From: Paraburkholderia nodosa
Lineage (GTDB): Bacteria; Pseudomonadota; Gammaproteobacteria; Burkholderiales; Burkholderiaceae
Assembly: GCF_001718195.1 (NCBI RefSeq)
Contig: NZ_MCNV01000002.1
Span: 434,001-498,000, forward strand
Direction: 5' to 3'
Length of the DNA stretch: 64,000 nucleotides
Positions 36,241 to 43,427 of the stretch are shown here, piece after piece. How positions within the stretch are numbered: position 1 is the first letter of the stretch; each line of letters starts with the position of its first letter. The notes beneath the pieces are model-generated. The model searched no databases and was not told where the DNA came from. It saw nothing but the letters and a program-made list of their open reading frames with translations. The translations under genes and the position numbers were made by a program.

Positions 36241-36948
36241 ATGGCCACAATAATGAACAGCTTCGATACCGTCATTCTGGGAGCCCTCACTCAACTCCAG
36301 CTTCCTCAACAGGTCAATTACGCCATTGGGGTAATTGCCGACTTCTACACGTTCAAGGGCTATCTGTTGATCCCGTTGTTGTGGTGGATCTGGTTCCAGC
36401 CACACGAGCGGCGCGGCTGGCGCCGCGAGATCGTACTCGCCACGCTGGCGAGCGGCCTGATTGCACTCGCGGTGGGGCGCCTGCTTGCGCGCATTCTGCC
36501 GTACAGGGAGCGGCCGCTATTCACACCGGGGCTGAATCTGCATTTCGCCTCGTCGCCCGTACAGCTTGCCGGGCTGATGCACTGGAGTTCCTTTCCGAGC
36601 GATCACGCGATGCTGTGGACGGCAGTGGCAATGGGGATCTTCCTCGTCTGGAGAGGCATCGGCATTCTTGCGTTCCTGTCTGTCGCGGCATTTGTCTGCT
36701 TTCCGCGTGCGTACCTGGGTTATCACTACCCGACGGATCTGCTCGTCGGTGCCTTCATCGGCATCGTGATCACCTGGATCATGACGCGCAGAGCCGTGAG
36801 ACGGCGCACGGTCAAACCCTTCATGCGCTACGTCATGCGCTACCCTGGGCCGGTCGCGGCGGTCGGTTTTCTGCTCTGTTTCGAACTGGTCACACAGTTC
36901 GACGATCTTCTGCGCCTCGCCCATTCGGTATGGCACACAGCGACATGA
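36241..36948 (+). CDS. PAP2-family membrane phosphatase
   Basis: A 235-residue protein with six membrane spans. The three PAP2 motifs are present: RILPYRERPLF (motif 1, with R where K is common), SSFPSDHAMLW (motif 2, PSDH for PSGH) and PRAYLGYHYPTDLLVGAF (motif 3, RxxxGxHxxxD). It removes phosphate from a lipid or isoprenoid pyrophosphate such as undecaprenyl-PP at the periplasmic face. The start may instead be the ATG 12 bases later. It converges on the kinase gene. Confidence 0.88.
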   Translation: MATIMNSFDTVILGALTQLQLPQQVNYAIGVIADFYTFKGYLLIPLLWWIWFQPHERRGWRREIVLATLASGLIALAVGRLLARILPYRERPLFTPGLNLHFASSPVQLAGLMHWSSFPSDHAMLWTAVAMGIFLVWRGIGILAFLSVAAFVCFPRAYLGYHYPTDLLVGAFIGIVITWIMTRRAVRRRTVKPFMRYVMRYPGPVAAVGFLLCFELVTQFDDLLRLAHSVWHTAT

Positions 36949-37119
36949 CAGATGCCGACGTCGAGTCCACGCCAATCCTGGCTGCCGGCTTTTCCGCCCA
37001 CCGCTTCCGCGATGGTGATGGCAACAGGCATCGTCTCGATGGCAACGCATCTGCTGGGCGTTCGGTGCGATGAAATCAATCACGGGGGAATGACGACCCT
37101 CGCGGTGAACTAGTTCGCA

Positions 37120-39219
37120 CTACTGTGCATCACTGCGCGCGTGCGTCGTGATCTGCACGAAATCGGCAACGATACGCCCTTCGCCGTAGTGTGCTTCCAT
37201 CTGTTTCAACTGCTGCCCCACTGCCGCGAGGTAAGCCGAGCGAGACTCCGAAGCCGGACGCAGCCCATCGAACAACGGTGCCGGCGTGATCAGCAGAACG
37301 ATCATCTCCGTGCCGAACGGCTTGTCCACGAGCCAGTATCCCGATCCCCCGACCGTCGCCGAGAAGCCGGGCGGCGCCTGATTGTCGCGCTCGACATTGC
37401 TGGGAACCAGATGGACGACACTGCCGTCGAGCGCGAAATAATCCACGTTGACGTATGACTCGTAATGCGGCGTGGTGATATCGACGATGAGCGGCATGCC
37501 CTGCGTCAGACGTGCGTCGAGTGGCCGGGTATGGATCGTCGCGCCGCCGCCAGCCAGATGATTGGCGCGCCAATATGGCGCGAACGCGCTCACGACTTCA
37601 CAGTTGTGGTTCTCCACCGCGGTCACGTCGAGTTTCGCGGCTAGCCCTCCGGGCGTTTGCGCGAGCGCGTCGTGAACGTGCGCCATGTTCTCGCCCGTGT
37701 TGGCAAAGCCTCGCACCTGGACCACGTGCTCGGGCAGCGACGCCGCAAGCGCCGAGCACGGAATGCGCGCGAGCGTCGTGTTCAGCGCGGCGATCGACGC
37801 CGCGTCGGCCACCGGCGCACTCGATGCGGGAACCACTGCAACCCCGCTCGCGGCAGGCATGCTCGCCACAACCGCGGCTGGCGCTGCGCCAAGCACCGGC
37901 GAGGCCGGCGCCTCCGAGGCCGCCTTCGTCGCGCCAGCGGGCGCCATAGCGGCCATCGAGGGCCTCGCGCCCGTTTGCCCATGTCCCGAAAGCACGCGAT
38001 ATCCTACCCATAACCCCGCAGCGACGACGACCGCCCCCACGCCAATGGCGCCAACCCGCGCGCCCGGGAACGCCGGTGCATGCTTGAGCACGCCCATGCC
38101 CTGGAGAAACTGATTGACGCTCGCGGTGCGCGAGGCGCGGTCAAACGAAAGCGCCGCGCTCAAGGTGCGCCACTGGCCGCGATCGAGGCCAGGCGCTCGC
38201 TCAGCGCGCATCTTGTCGCTGCGTGCCTGCGTGGCCGATTTGCGATTGAACGGGTGCTTGCCAGTCAACAGTTCATAGGTCACACAGGCGAGCGCATAGA
38301 CATCGTCGCGCGGGTCCGGCTCCCGATGCTCGAACATCTCCGGACTCGCATAGGCGGGCGTGATGCCGCCGAGCGTCGCGGGATCGAACACAGTGACGTC
38401 GGGATCTTCTTCGGGCCGCTGGAACACACGCGCAATGCCGAAGTCGATCACTTTCACATCGCCGCCGTCGGTGAGGAAAACATTGGCGGGCTTGAAGTCG
38501 CAATGCACGAAGCCGCGCTCGTGCGCGTAGGCCAACGCCTGCCCCATCCCGGCAATGATGGGCCGCGCCTTTTCGAATGGCATGCCCGCGAAACCCGGCG
38601 CGCGCAGCAGCTTGCTGAGCGGCTTGCCCGAGAGATATTCCATCGTGAGGTAGACGAGCGGCCCGTCGCGGTCGAAGTCGTACACCGTGACGATATTGCG
38701 GTGCGCGAGCGTCTGCGCCTTGCGGGCTTCACGCTGCAATGCGATCAGCGAAGTCGGCTGGCCGCGGAACTGCACGTTCAGCACCTTGATCGCGATATAA
38801 GGCTTGCGATCCGAAGCTTCCAGCTTGCGCAAATCGAGCGCCTTGTATACGGTGCCCATGCCACCCACACCCAGACATTCTTCGAGCACGAAGCGACCAT
38901 TGAGCGTATCGCCGATTCCCTTCACGTGGTCCGCATCGTCGCCTGTGGTGGCGCTACGCGCAGCGGCCAGGGCTTCGTGAATGCGAGTGGAGTCGTCGAC
39001 GGCCGCCGCGTTGTCCTGGCGATGTTCGATGCGGCGCAGGACCTCGGCATACACGGCATCGGGCAGCGGATGGACCGTTTGCGTCGCGTCCACCGCTTCG
39101 CGCAGGCGAGCGCAATTGGCCGCGTCGACCGCGAGCACGTGGTCGATCTCGGCGAAGAACGCCTCGCGTGAGAGCGCCCCGCTCTGGAATGTCTGGATCA
39201 GCTGCGCAAGGCTCATCAT
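37120..39219 (-). CDS. Membrane Ser/Thr protein kinase (PpkA/PknB type) with DUF4384-like outer domain
   Basis: A 699-residue kinase. An N-terminal helical region (1-100) precedes the catalytic domain: glycine loop LGVGGMGTVYKA (116-127), Lys145 in IAIKVL, catalytic loop HCDFKPAN with Asp241 (HRD changed to HCD), DFG at 259-261, and PAYASPEMFE. A membrane span lies near 385-405, then an Ala/Pro linker and an outer domain with PLIVDITTPHYESYVNVDYF and MIVLLITPAPLFDGL, the DUF4384 pattern found in PpkA-like kinases. It is transcribed away from the leader-peptide genes. With the PP2C gene at 42295 and FHA protein at 60966 it forms a phospho-signalling set. Confidence 0.9.
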   Translation of the reverse strand: MMSLAQLIQTFQSGALSREAFFAEIDHVLAVDAANCARLREAVDATQTVHPLPDAVYAEVLRRIEHRQDNAAAVDDSTRIHEALAAARSATTGDDADHVKGIGDTLNGRFVLEECLGVGGMGTVYKALDLRKLEASDRKPYIAIKVLNVQFRGQPTSLIALQREARKAQTLAHRNIVTVYDFDRDGPLVYLTMEYLSGKPLSKLLRAPGFAGMPFEKARPIIAGMGQALAYAHERGFVHCDFKPANVFLTDGGDVKVIDFGIARVFQRPEEDPDVTVFDPATLGGITPAYASPEMFEHREPDPRDDVYALACVTYELLTGKHPFNRKSATQARSDKMRAERAPGLDRGQWRTLSAALSFDRASRTASVNQFLQGMGVLKHAPAFPGARVGAIGVGAVVVAAGLWVGYRVLSGHGQTGARPSMAAMAPAGATKAASEAPASPVLGAAPAAVVASMPAASGVAVVPASSAPVADAASIAALNTTLARIPCSALAASLPEHVVQVRGFANTGENMAHVHDALAQTPGGLAAKLDVTAVENHNCEVVSAFAPYWRANHLAGGGATIHTRPLDARLTQGMPLIVDITTPHYESYVNVDYFALDGSVVHLVPSNVERDNQAPPGFSATVGGSGYWLVDKPFGTEMIVLLITPAPLFDGLRPASESRSAYLAAVGQQLKQMEAHYGEGRIVADFVQITTHARSDAQ

Positions 39220-39748
39220 TCGTATGCCTTCAACTCAGCTTCAGGATGGCCGAGGCGCTTTGCGTCACACGTTCCCGGCGCACGATCGCGCCGCGTGTAG
39301 CTGCTGCCGCGATCCCCGTCGAGTCCGCTGCAGCGCGGTCTCGTCATCTTTAAAGCATACAGAGTCGCCGCCGGACCTGCGCGCACCGTGATCTCAGCCG
39401 GCGCGCGCCTGCAACCATGCAACAAGGTCTGATGAGAGATTAATCTGCGGCACGGCGCAGTGCAATCGGTGCCTGAACCAGGCCTTTGGCTCGCACGTGT
39501 TGCAGCGAATCCAACGAGCGCGCCCAGCGCTGTTGGGCTTCCACCATCAGCGTTTTCGCGCGCAAGTGCCGCCACCTGTCCCGCACACACCGGCTGGCTT
39601 GCCGCAAAGCCCTGTCGCACAAGGCGTCGAGCGGTTCGTGAGGCTGGCGCGAAGCCGCTGGCACAGCCTGTGCATCAGGAGGAGCGAGCCCGCAAGATAC
39701 TGCAGCTCAATCGCCAACTACACCGTACTGCCCTTCTGGAGAACTGTC
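39220..39748. other. Control region between kinase and first leader-peptide gene
   Basis: About 530 bases. It contains a sigma-54 promoter at 39659-39674 for the plus-strand peptide genes. No comparable element was found for the divergent kinase. Several frames are open on both strands, as expected at this GC content; a minus-strand frame at 39440-39664 was not accepted. Confidence 0.5.
39659..39674 (+). promoter_or_regulatory. Sigma-54 (-24/-12) promoter for the leader-peptide genes
   Basis: TGGCACAGCCTGTGCA matches the consensus TGGCAC-N5-TTGCA except for one base in the -12 box, with GG and GC exactly ten bases apart. Transcription would start near 39686, leaving a leader of about 62 bases before ATG 39749. 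Confidence 0.75.
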
Positions 39749-40021
39749 ATGAGCAAGCTGATGATCGCCGACTTGAGCGTCGCGCAAGAACTCGACCGCA
39801 AAGCAATGAGCGCCGTTCGCGGCGGTGGCGGCCTGAGCCTCTGGCCCGGCTACTACCCGGCGCCGTCGTTCAAGTACGACACGACGAACTTCACCGCCCA
39901 GCAGTTGATCGGCCAGACGAACACCATCGAGAACAACGTGGGCAACGACGTCGCCTTCGCGCAGAACATTCACGCGACGGTCAACCCGGTGCAGACCGCC
40001 CACAACACGATCAACTTCTGA
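39749..40021 (+). CDS. Double-glycine-type leader peptide 1 (exported peptide precursor)
   Basis: A 90-residue precursor. The first 26 residues are a leader ending ELDRKAMSAVRGG; the remaining 64 are cargo beginning GGLSLWPGYYPAP and rich in Asn, Thr and Gln (QQLIGQTNTIENNVGNDVAF), ending NTINF. No cysteine, little charge. Leaders with acidic helix and GG end are cut by C39 peptidases during ABC export, and such an exporter is encoded at 55670. GGAG precedes the start by eight bases and a sigma-54 promoter lies 75 bases up. The cargo looks more like an adhesive or amyloid-like peptide than a cationic bacteriocin; this is inference. Confidence 0.8.
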   Translation: MSKLMIADLSVAQELDRKAMSAVRGGGGLSLWPGYYPAPSFKYDTTNFTAQQLIGQTNTIENNVGNDVAFAQNIHATVNPVQTAHNTINF

Positions 40022-40117
40022 TCGTCCCGCCGGCGGCGCGGCCGCACGCTGCGTTCATTCGCGTGCCGCGCCCGCCCGGGTCCACCCGCCCTATTCATCA
40101 GCAACTGGAGGCTCATC

Positions 40118-40390
40118 ATGAGTTCCCTCGTTATCCGCGAGCTGGCTCCCGGAACGGCACTCGACCGCCGCGCCATGACAGCCGTACGCGGCGGCAACGG
40201 CAGCTCTTACGGTGGCTATGGCTCGATTGCCAACATCACCGTCTCGCCCAACATCGTGCAGAACATCTCCCAGGTTCAGGTGGTCGACGTCGCCGCGCTC
40301 AATAACATCGGTTATATCGGCGCTGGCTTCGGGCCGCTGAATCTCAAGGTCAATCCCTCGCAATACGCGAACACCGGCGTGACGTTCTAG
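40118..40390 (+). CDS. Double-glycine-type leader peptide 2
   Basis: A 90-residue precursor with the same 26-residue leader layout ending ALDRRAMTAVRGG. Cargo of 64 residues starts NGSSYGGYGSIANITVSPN, has repeated Asn/Val/Ile strands (VQNISQVQVVDVAALNN) and ends NTGVTF. Its length equals peptide 1 and both end in Phe, so the two are probably a functional pair. GGAGG lies before the start. It follows peptide 1 by 96 bases with no own promoter recognised and is closed by a hairpin at 40417, so the two likely share one transcript. Confidence 0.8.
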   Translation: MSSLVIRELAPGTALDRRAMTAVRGGNGSSYGGYGSIANITVSPNIVQNISQVQVVDVAALNNIGYIGAGFGPLNLKVNPSQYANTGVTF

Positions 40391-40416
40391 CCGCTGCCGC
40401 GAAGGGAAAATGTAGA

Positions 40417-40434
40417 CGGCGCCGTGAGGCGCCG
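40417..40434 (+). terminator. Intrinsic-terminator-like hairpin after peptide 2
   Basis: CGGCGCC-GTGA-GGCGCCG forms a perfect 7-bp GC stem 27 bases after the stop of peptide 2, followed by CCTGCTTGTTT. The T run is interrupted, so termination may be partial and allow read-through to peptide 3. Confidence 0.55.
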
Positions 40435-40517
40435 CCTGCTTGTTTACGTGCGCCGCGCGCCACCGCCTATACTCGAACGACACCCCTCGAGCCCAATCCG
40501 CTATCGTGGAGCAGACC

Positions 40518-40733
40518 ATGAGCATTATCGTCATCAAGGACCTTCCGGAAAGCGTGGAACTGGACAGGCAGGCAATGGCCGCGATCGTGGGCGGCGCCCG
40601 CGTCGCTTCGCAGCGCACGCTACTCGTGCCGCGGCCGTTTATCGGCGTACGTGTGGAGATCGAAGGCTCGCCCGCGCAGCGAGGGCCGGCAACCGTCCCC
40701 GCGGCGCGGCCCCGCCCGACGCTGCTGCGTTGA
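40518..40733 (+). CDS. Double-glycine-type leader peptide 3
   Basis: A 71-residue precursor. The 26-residue leader ends VELDRQAMAAIVGG, the most classical GG end of the set. The 45-residue cargo, ARVASQRTLLVPRPFIGVRV followed by EIEGSPAQRG and a Pro/Ala/Arg tail, differs completely from peptides 1 and 2: basic, Pro-rich and without Asn repeats. GGAG lies before the start. A weak sigma-70-like TATACT occurs at 40468, after the hairpin. Its stop lies two bases from the convergent small gene at 40736. Confidence 0.72.
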   Translation: MSIIVIKDLPESVELDRQAMAAIVGGARVASQRTLLVPRPFIGVRVEIEGSPAQRGPATVPAARPRPTLLR

Positions 40734-40735
40734 GT

Positions 40736-40978
40736 TCACGCAGCGCGTGCGGTCATCGCCGGACGCGTGCTGGCAGGCGGAAATACGCACCACGTGCCGT
40801 CGTCGTGACGGAAGAAGAAGATTGCAATCGTGCGCGCGGGATGGACTGCCTCGACGCAAACATAGCGCAGCCGTTGCTCGTGCGTGCGGCTGAAACGTAC
40901 TACACGGGCCGGCACGCGCGCGTTGGGTGCAAGCCACTTGTCGACGAGAGTGCGCAGCGAGGTTTCGGCGGAATTCAT
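40736..40978 (-). CDS. Small conserved protein, paralogue of the gene at 18726
   Basis: An 80-residue protein with GGAGAT before its ATG. Blocks VDKWLAP, RYVCVEAV and FFFRHDDGTWCVFPP match the 70-residue protein at 18726. It is the second gene of a minus-strand pair behind the LRAT-like gene (61-base gap) and lies between leader-peptide genes. No signal or membrane segment. Possible roles are immunity, chaperone or modification partner for the peptides, all unproven. Confidence 0.72.
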   Translation of the reverse strand: MNSAETSLRTLVDKWLAPNARVPARVVRFSRTHEQRLRYVCVEAVHPARTIAIFFFRHDDGTWCVFPPASTRPAMTARAA

Positions 40979-41039
40979 GGTGATCTCCGATGCAAGTAGC
41001 GGCGATACGTGTCGTATTGGTCTCGACTGGATATGGCGC

Positions 41040-41507
41040 TTACACCGCGTGCGCGACGTACGTTTCGCGGCTGGCCTGCACGCGGCGCGCGTGAACCAGC
41101 GCGCGCACCGCGCGCAAGCCGGCCAGCGGATGGGCAATGCAGGTGCGGACCTGGTCGCTGCGGCCCTTGCCGTCCACGCACCAGGTGCAGAAGTGTTCGC
41201 AGTTGTTGCTGAGCAGTCGATAGCGGTCTTCGCCGAGACGCGAGCGCGCCCGCGCGACGGCTTCGCGGCCCACGAAAGCTGCGCACGGATGCGCGACAAC
41301 GGCGACTTCGTAGCCGGCGGCGAAACGTTCGAGCGTGACCTCTTCGATCGGACCGCGATGCAGCGATACGCACAAGCCGGCGTAATGAACGACCCGCCCA
41401 CCGCCGACATAGATGCCGTGATGGCTGTAGCCCGCGCGACGCGATACGAGATGCGCGCCGAGCGGCGGTTCGTCTGCGTGCATCGTCGGTTGAAGGTCGG
41501 GGCTCAT
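41040..41507 (-). CDS. LRAT-like (NlpC/P60 superfamily) thiol enzyme
   Basis: A 155-residue soluble protein. GAHLVSRRAGYSHHGIYVGG followed by GRVVHYAG carries the His pair and the N-terminal strand order of the LRAT fold, and LSNNCEHFCTWCVDG has the LRAT signature NCEHF with the catalytic Cys. LRAT-family enzymes are circularly permuted NlpC/P60 relatives that transfer or hydrolyse acyl groups through a Cys thioester. Bacterial members are mostly uncharacterised. Being surrounded by exported-peptide genes, it could acylate or cut a peptide or a phospholipid. Start MSPDLQ is chosen for a GGA box; a longer frame upstream lacks homology. Confidence 0.75.
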   Translation of the reverse strand: MSPDLQPTMHADEPPLGAHLVSRRAGYSHHGIYVGGGRVVHYAGLCVSLHRGPIEEVTLERFAAGYEVAVVAHPCAAFVGREAVARARSRLGEDRYRLLSNNCEHFCTWCVDGKGRSDQVRTCIAHPLAGLRAVRALVHARRVQASRETYVAHAV

Positions 41508-41983
41508 GGCTGCATCCGTCTGGCGGGTTGCCGGCTTCCTGTGCTGCTCGACGTTTGCCGGTTGCCAACTACCCTGCATCAGATATGCCAGGCGGCCGAT
41601 CACGGTTCTATAAGGCGGAGCGGGATACTGTGCGCGCTGGAGGCGCTCGTGTGTCGGCGTTGCACCAACTCGTGTGCTTCGATTGTGTCGGCGTCGAACC
41701 ATCGGGTCGCCGCCAATCCGGCTCAGGAAGCGGCACTGTGTATGTGTCGGAGTCCTGATGACGACAGGCACGCAACGTGTTGGCGAGCGCACGACCATCG
41801 CACCGCGACCGCACGAGACGCGGGCACGCGCGGACCGCGCTCCGTGAGTGCGATGTCATATGGGGCAAGCCTCACGGGGAGATGGCGCGCGAGCGCCGCG
41901 TTTCGCCGAAAAATGGCATGCTGCTTGCAAGGTATGGTCGGAACGCCGCGGACCTGCGGCTATCATCTTGACGGAGACCTGTC
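41508..41983. other. Control region between LRAT-like gene and leader peptide 4
   Basis: About 475 bases between divergent genes. It holds the sigma-54 promoter at 41914-41929. No other gene is supported; upstream activator sites should lie around 41,780-41,880 but no repeated motif could be made out by eye. Confidence 0.5.
41914..41929 (+). promoter_or_regulatory. Sigma-54 (-24/-12) promoter for peptide 4 and the PP2C gene
   Basis: TGGCATGCTGCTTGCA matches TGGCAC-N5-TTGCA with a single change in the -24 box and exact GG-N10-GC spacing. Transcription should begin near 41941, 43 bases before ATG 41984. Confidence 0.8.
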
Positions 41984-42277
41984 ATGACCTCGCTCGCCAT
42001 CACCGACCTTCATCTGCAATGCGATCTCGACCGCAAGGCCATGTCGTTTATCCGGGGCGCGGGCGCGCCGTGGGTATTCGGCTGGATACAGCCTTACGAG
42101 CCCGCGCAGCCTTCGCCGCTCGGTCCGATCATCAACCTCTATCAGACCAACAACACGTTCTACGCGAATCAGGTCGTCAATCAGTACCAGACGCTCGATG
42201 TGACCAATTCGGCGTCGAACTCGAACGTTGCGGTAAACGTGGGCCAGAACGGCAGGAATAACGGACTCGTCGCGTAG
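41984..42277 (+). CDS. Double-glycine-type leader peptide 4
   Basis: A 97-residue precursor. The leader again has 26 residues and the core DLDRKAM, but ends SFIRGA, a GA site as in some C39 substrates. The 71-residue cargo starts GAPWVFGWIQPYEP and becomes strongly Asn/Gln-rich (YQTNNTFYANQVVNQYQ, SNSNVAVNVGQNGRNNG). It directly follows a sigma-54 promoter and is 17 bases before the PP2C phosphatase start, so exported peptide and phosphatase share a transcript. Confidence 0.78.
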   Translation: MTSLAITDLHLQCDLDRKAMSFIRGAGAPWVFGWIQPYEPAQPSPLGPIINLYQTNNTFYANQVVNQYQTLDVTNSASNSNVAVNVGQNGRNNGLVA

Positions 42278-42294
42278 CCTATGGAGGCTCGATC

Positions 42295-43065
42295 GTGACA
42301 GGCGGATTGTTATGGAGCTCGGCATCGCGCACGGACGTAGGCCGTGTGCGGGCGCTCAATGAGGATGCATGTCTCGATCAGCCCCAACGGGGCTTGTGGG
42401 CAGTGGCCGACGGCATGGGCGGGCACACGGCGGGCGATCTGGCCAGCGGCATGATTGTGCGCGCGCTTGGGGCGCTTGCCATATCCAACACCCTCACCAG
42501 TTTCTCGGCCACGGCGCGCGGCACGCTGCAAACAGTGAACCACCAGCTGCGCGAAGAAGCCGCGCGGCGCGGGGTTCGCATGATAGGCAGCACCGTTGCC
42601 GTGCTGATGGCGAAGGGGCGCGAGTTTGGCTGGCTATGGGCGGGCGACAGCCGCATCTATCTGTACCGTGATGCACAGTTCGAAGCGCTCACGACCGACC
42701 ATAGTTACGTGGCGGAGCTACAGGCGCAGGGGCATTTGAGCGCCGAAGCGGCGCGCCACCATCCATCGCAGCATTTGATAACACGGGCCGTCGGTGCGGC
42801 AGACTGGCTTGATCTGGACGAAGGCCGCATCGTCGTGCGCGACGGAGACCTCTTTTTGCTGTGTAGCGACGGCCTGAGCAATGAAGTGCAAGTTCCCGAG
42901 ATGGTGCGGGCGCTCGAGGCTGGGGATTGCCAGCATGCCACTGATTTGCTTGTTGAAATGGCCTTGCAGGCTGGGGGGCGGGATAACATTACCGCTGTCG
43001 TTGTGAGGGTGGATGATCCGGCTGCGTCGGATCGGACGCTCGTTAATCCTGCTGTCGGGCGTTAG
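42295..43065 (+). CDS. PP2C-family Ser/Thr protein phosphatase (Stp1/PppA-like)
   Basis: A 256-residue cytosolic phosphatase from a GTG start with GGAGG seven bases ahead. Metal-binding motifs are complete: VRALNEDA, WAVADGMGGHTAG, WAGDSRIYLYR, LFLLCSDGLSNEV and GGRDNITAVVVRV. It should dephosphorylate targets of the kinase at 37120 and is of the same type as the type VI-associated PppA. Because it lies between a leader-peptide gene and vgrG it could serve either system; its sigma-54 promoter ties it to the peptide genes. Confidence 0.92.
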   Translation: MTGGLLWSSASRTDVGRVRALNEDACLDQPQRGLWAVADGMGGHTAGDLASGMIVRALGALAISNTLTSFSATARGTLQTVNHQLREEAARRGVRMIGSTVAVLMAKGREFGWLWAGDSRIYLYRDAQFEALTTDHSYVAELQAQGHLSAEAARHHPSQHLITRAVGAADWLDLDEGRIVVRDGDLFLLCSDGLSNEVQVPEMVRALEAGDCQHATDLLVEMALQAGGRDNITAVVVRVDDPAASDRTLVNPAVGR

Positions 43066-43427
43066 TTTTTTGTTTTTGTTTTTGGTTTTTGGCCTTTCCT
43101 TGTTTCCGCTTCGGTACCCCAGCGTCGCCCCTGTGTGGGGCCGCACCTCCTTTCTTTGCCGCGGTCATCGCGCCCAGAGGCTCTTTGCACTTTGCAGTTC
43201 GCACGCGGCCAGACCTCCGTCCGGCTCGCGCGGATGGCGTGCGAGCCAGCGCGAACACCGGCGAACGGTTCGCACAGCCCCCCTGTACCTGGCAATCCTT
43301 GACGATTTATCTGGCTGTTCCTGGGAGCCCGGTCAAAGATCGGGCGATTGAGCATTGCTGGCCAGCTCCGTTCAGTGTACTTCTTGCGTCCCAACGCCTT
43401 TTTCGCGACGTATCCGGGAGGTTTTCG
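43066..43427. other. Low-complexity, T-rich then GC-rich stretch before vgrG
   Basis: About 360 bases. Directly after the PP2C stop come T-runs broken by G (43066-43100), which could help end transcription. Then a GCCCC-TGTGT-GGGGC hairpin (43127-43141) and CTTTGC-containing GC-rich sequence follow, resembling the repeated intergenic DNA common in Burkholderia genomes. The vgrG frame is open here but lacks homology. Confidence 0.45.

Noticed and set aside
39440..39664. 74-codon minus-strand ORF upstream of the kinase
   Set aside because: All frames are open here at this GC content, its GTG overlaps the sigma-54 promoter, and there is no good ribosome site or motif.
43085..43110. Sigma-54-like TTGGCC...TTGTT before vgrG
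   Set aside because: The -12 GC is missing and spacing is off by one; not a valid -24/-12 element.
43089..43427. Long N-terminal extension of VgrG (113 codons upstream of MSWLMPL)
   Set aside because: The extension is Cys/Arg/Pro-rich without VgrG homology, contains the intergenic hairpin, and a strong ribosome site lies just before 43428.
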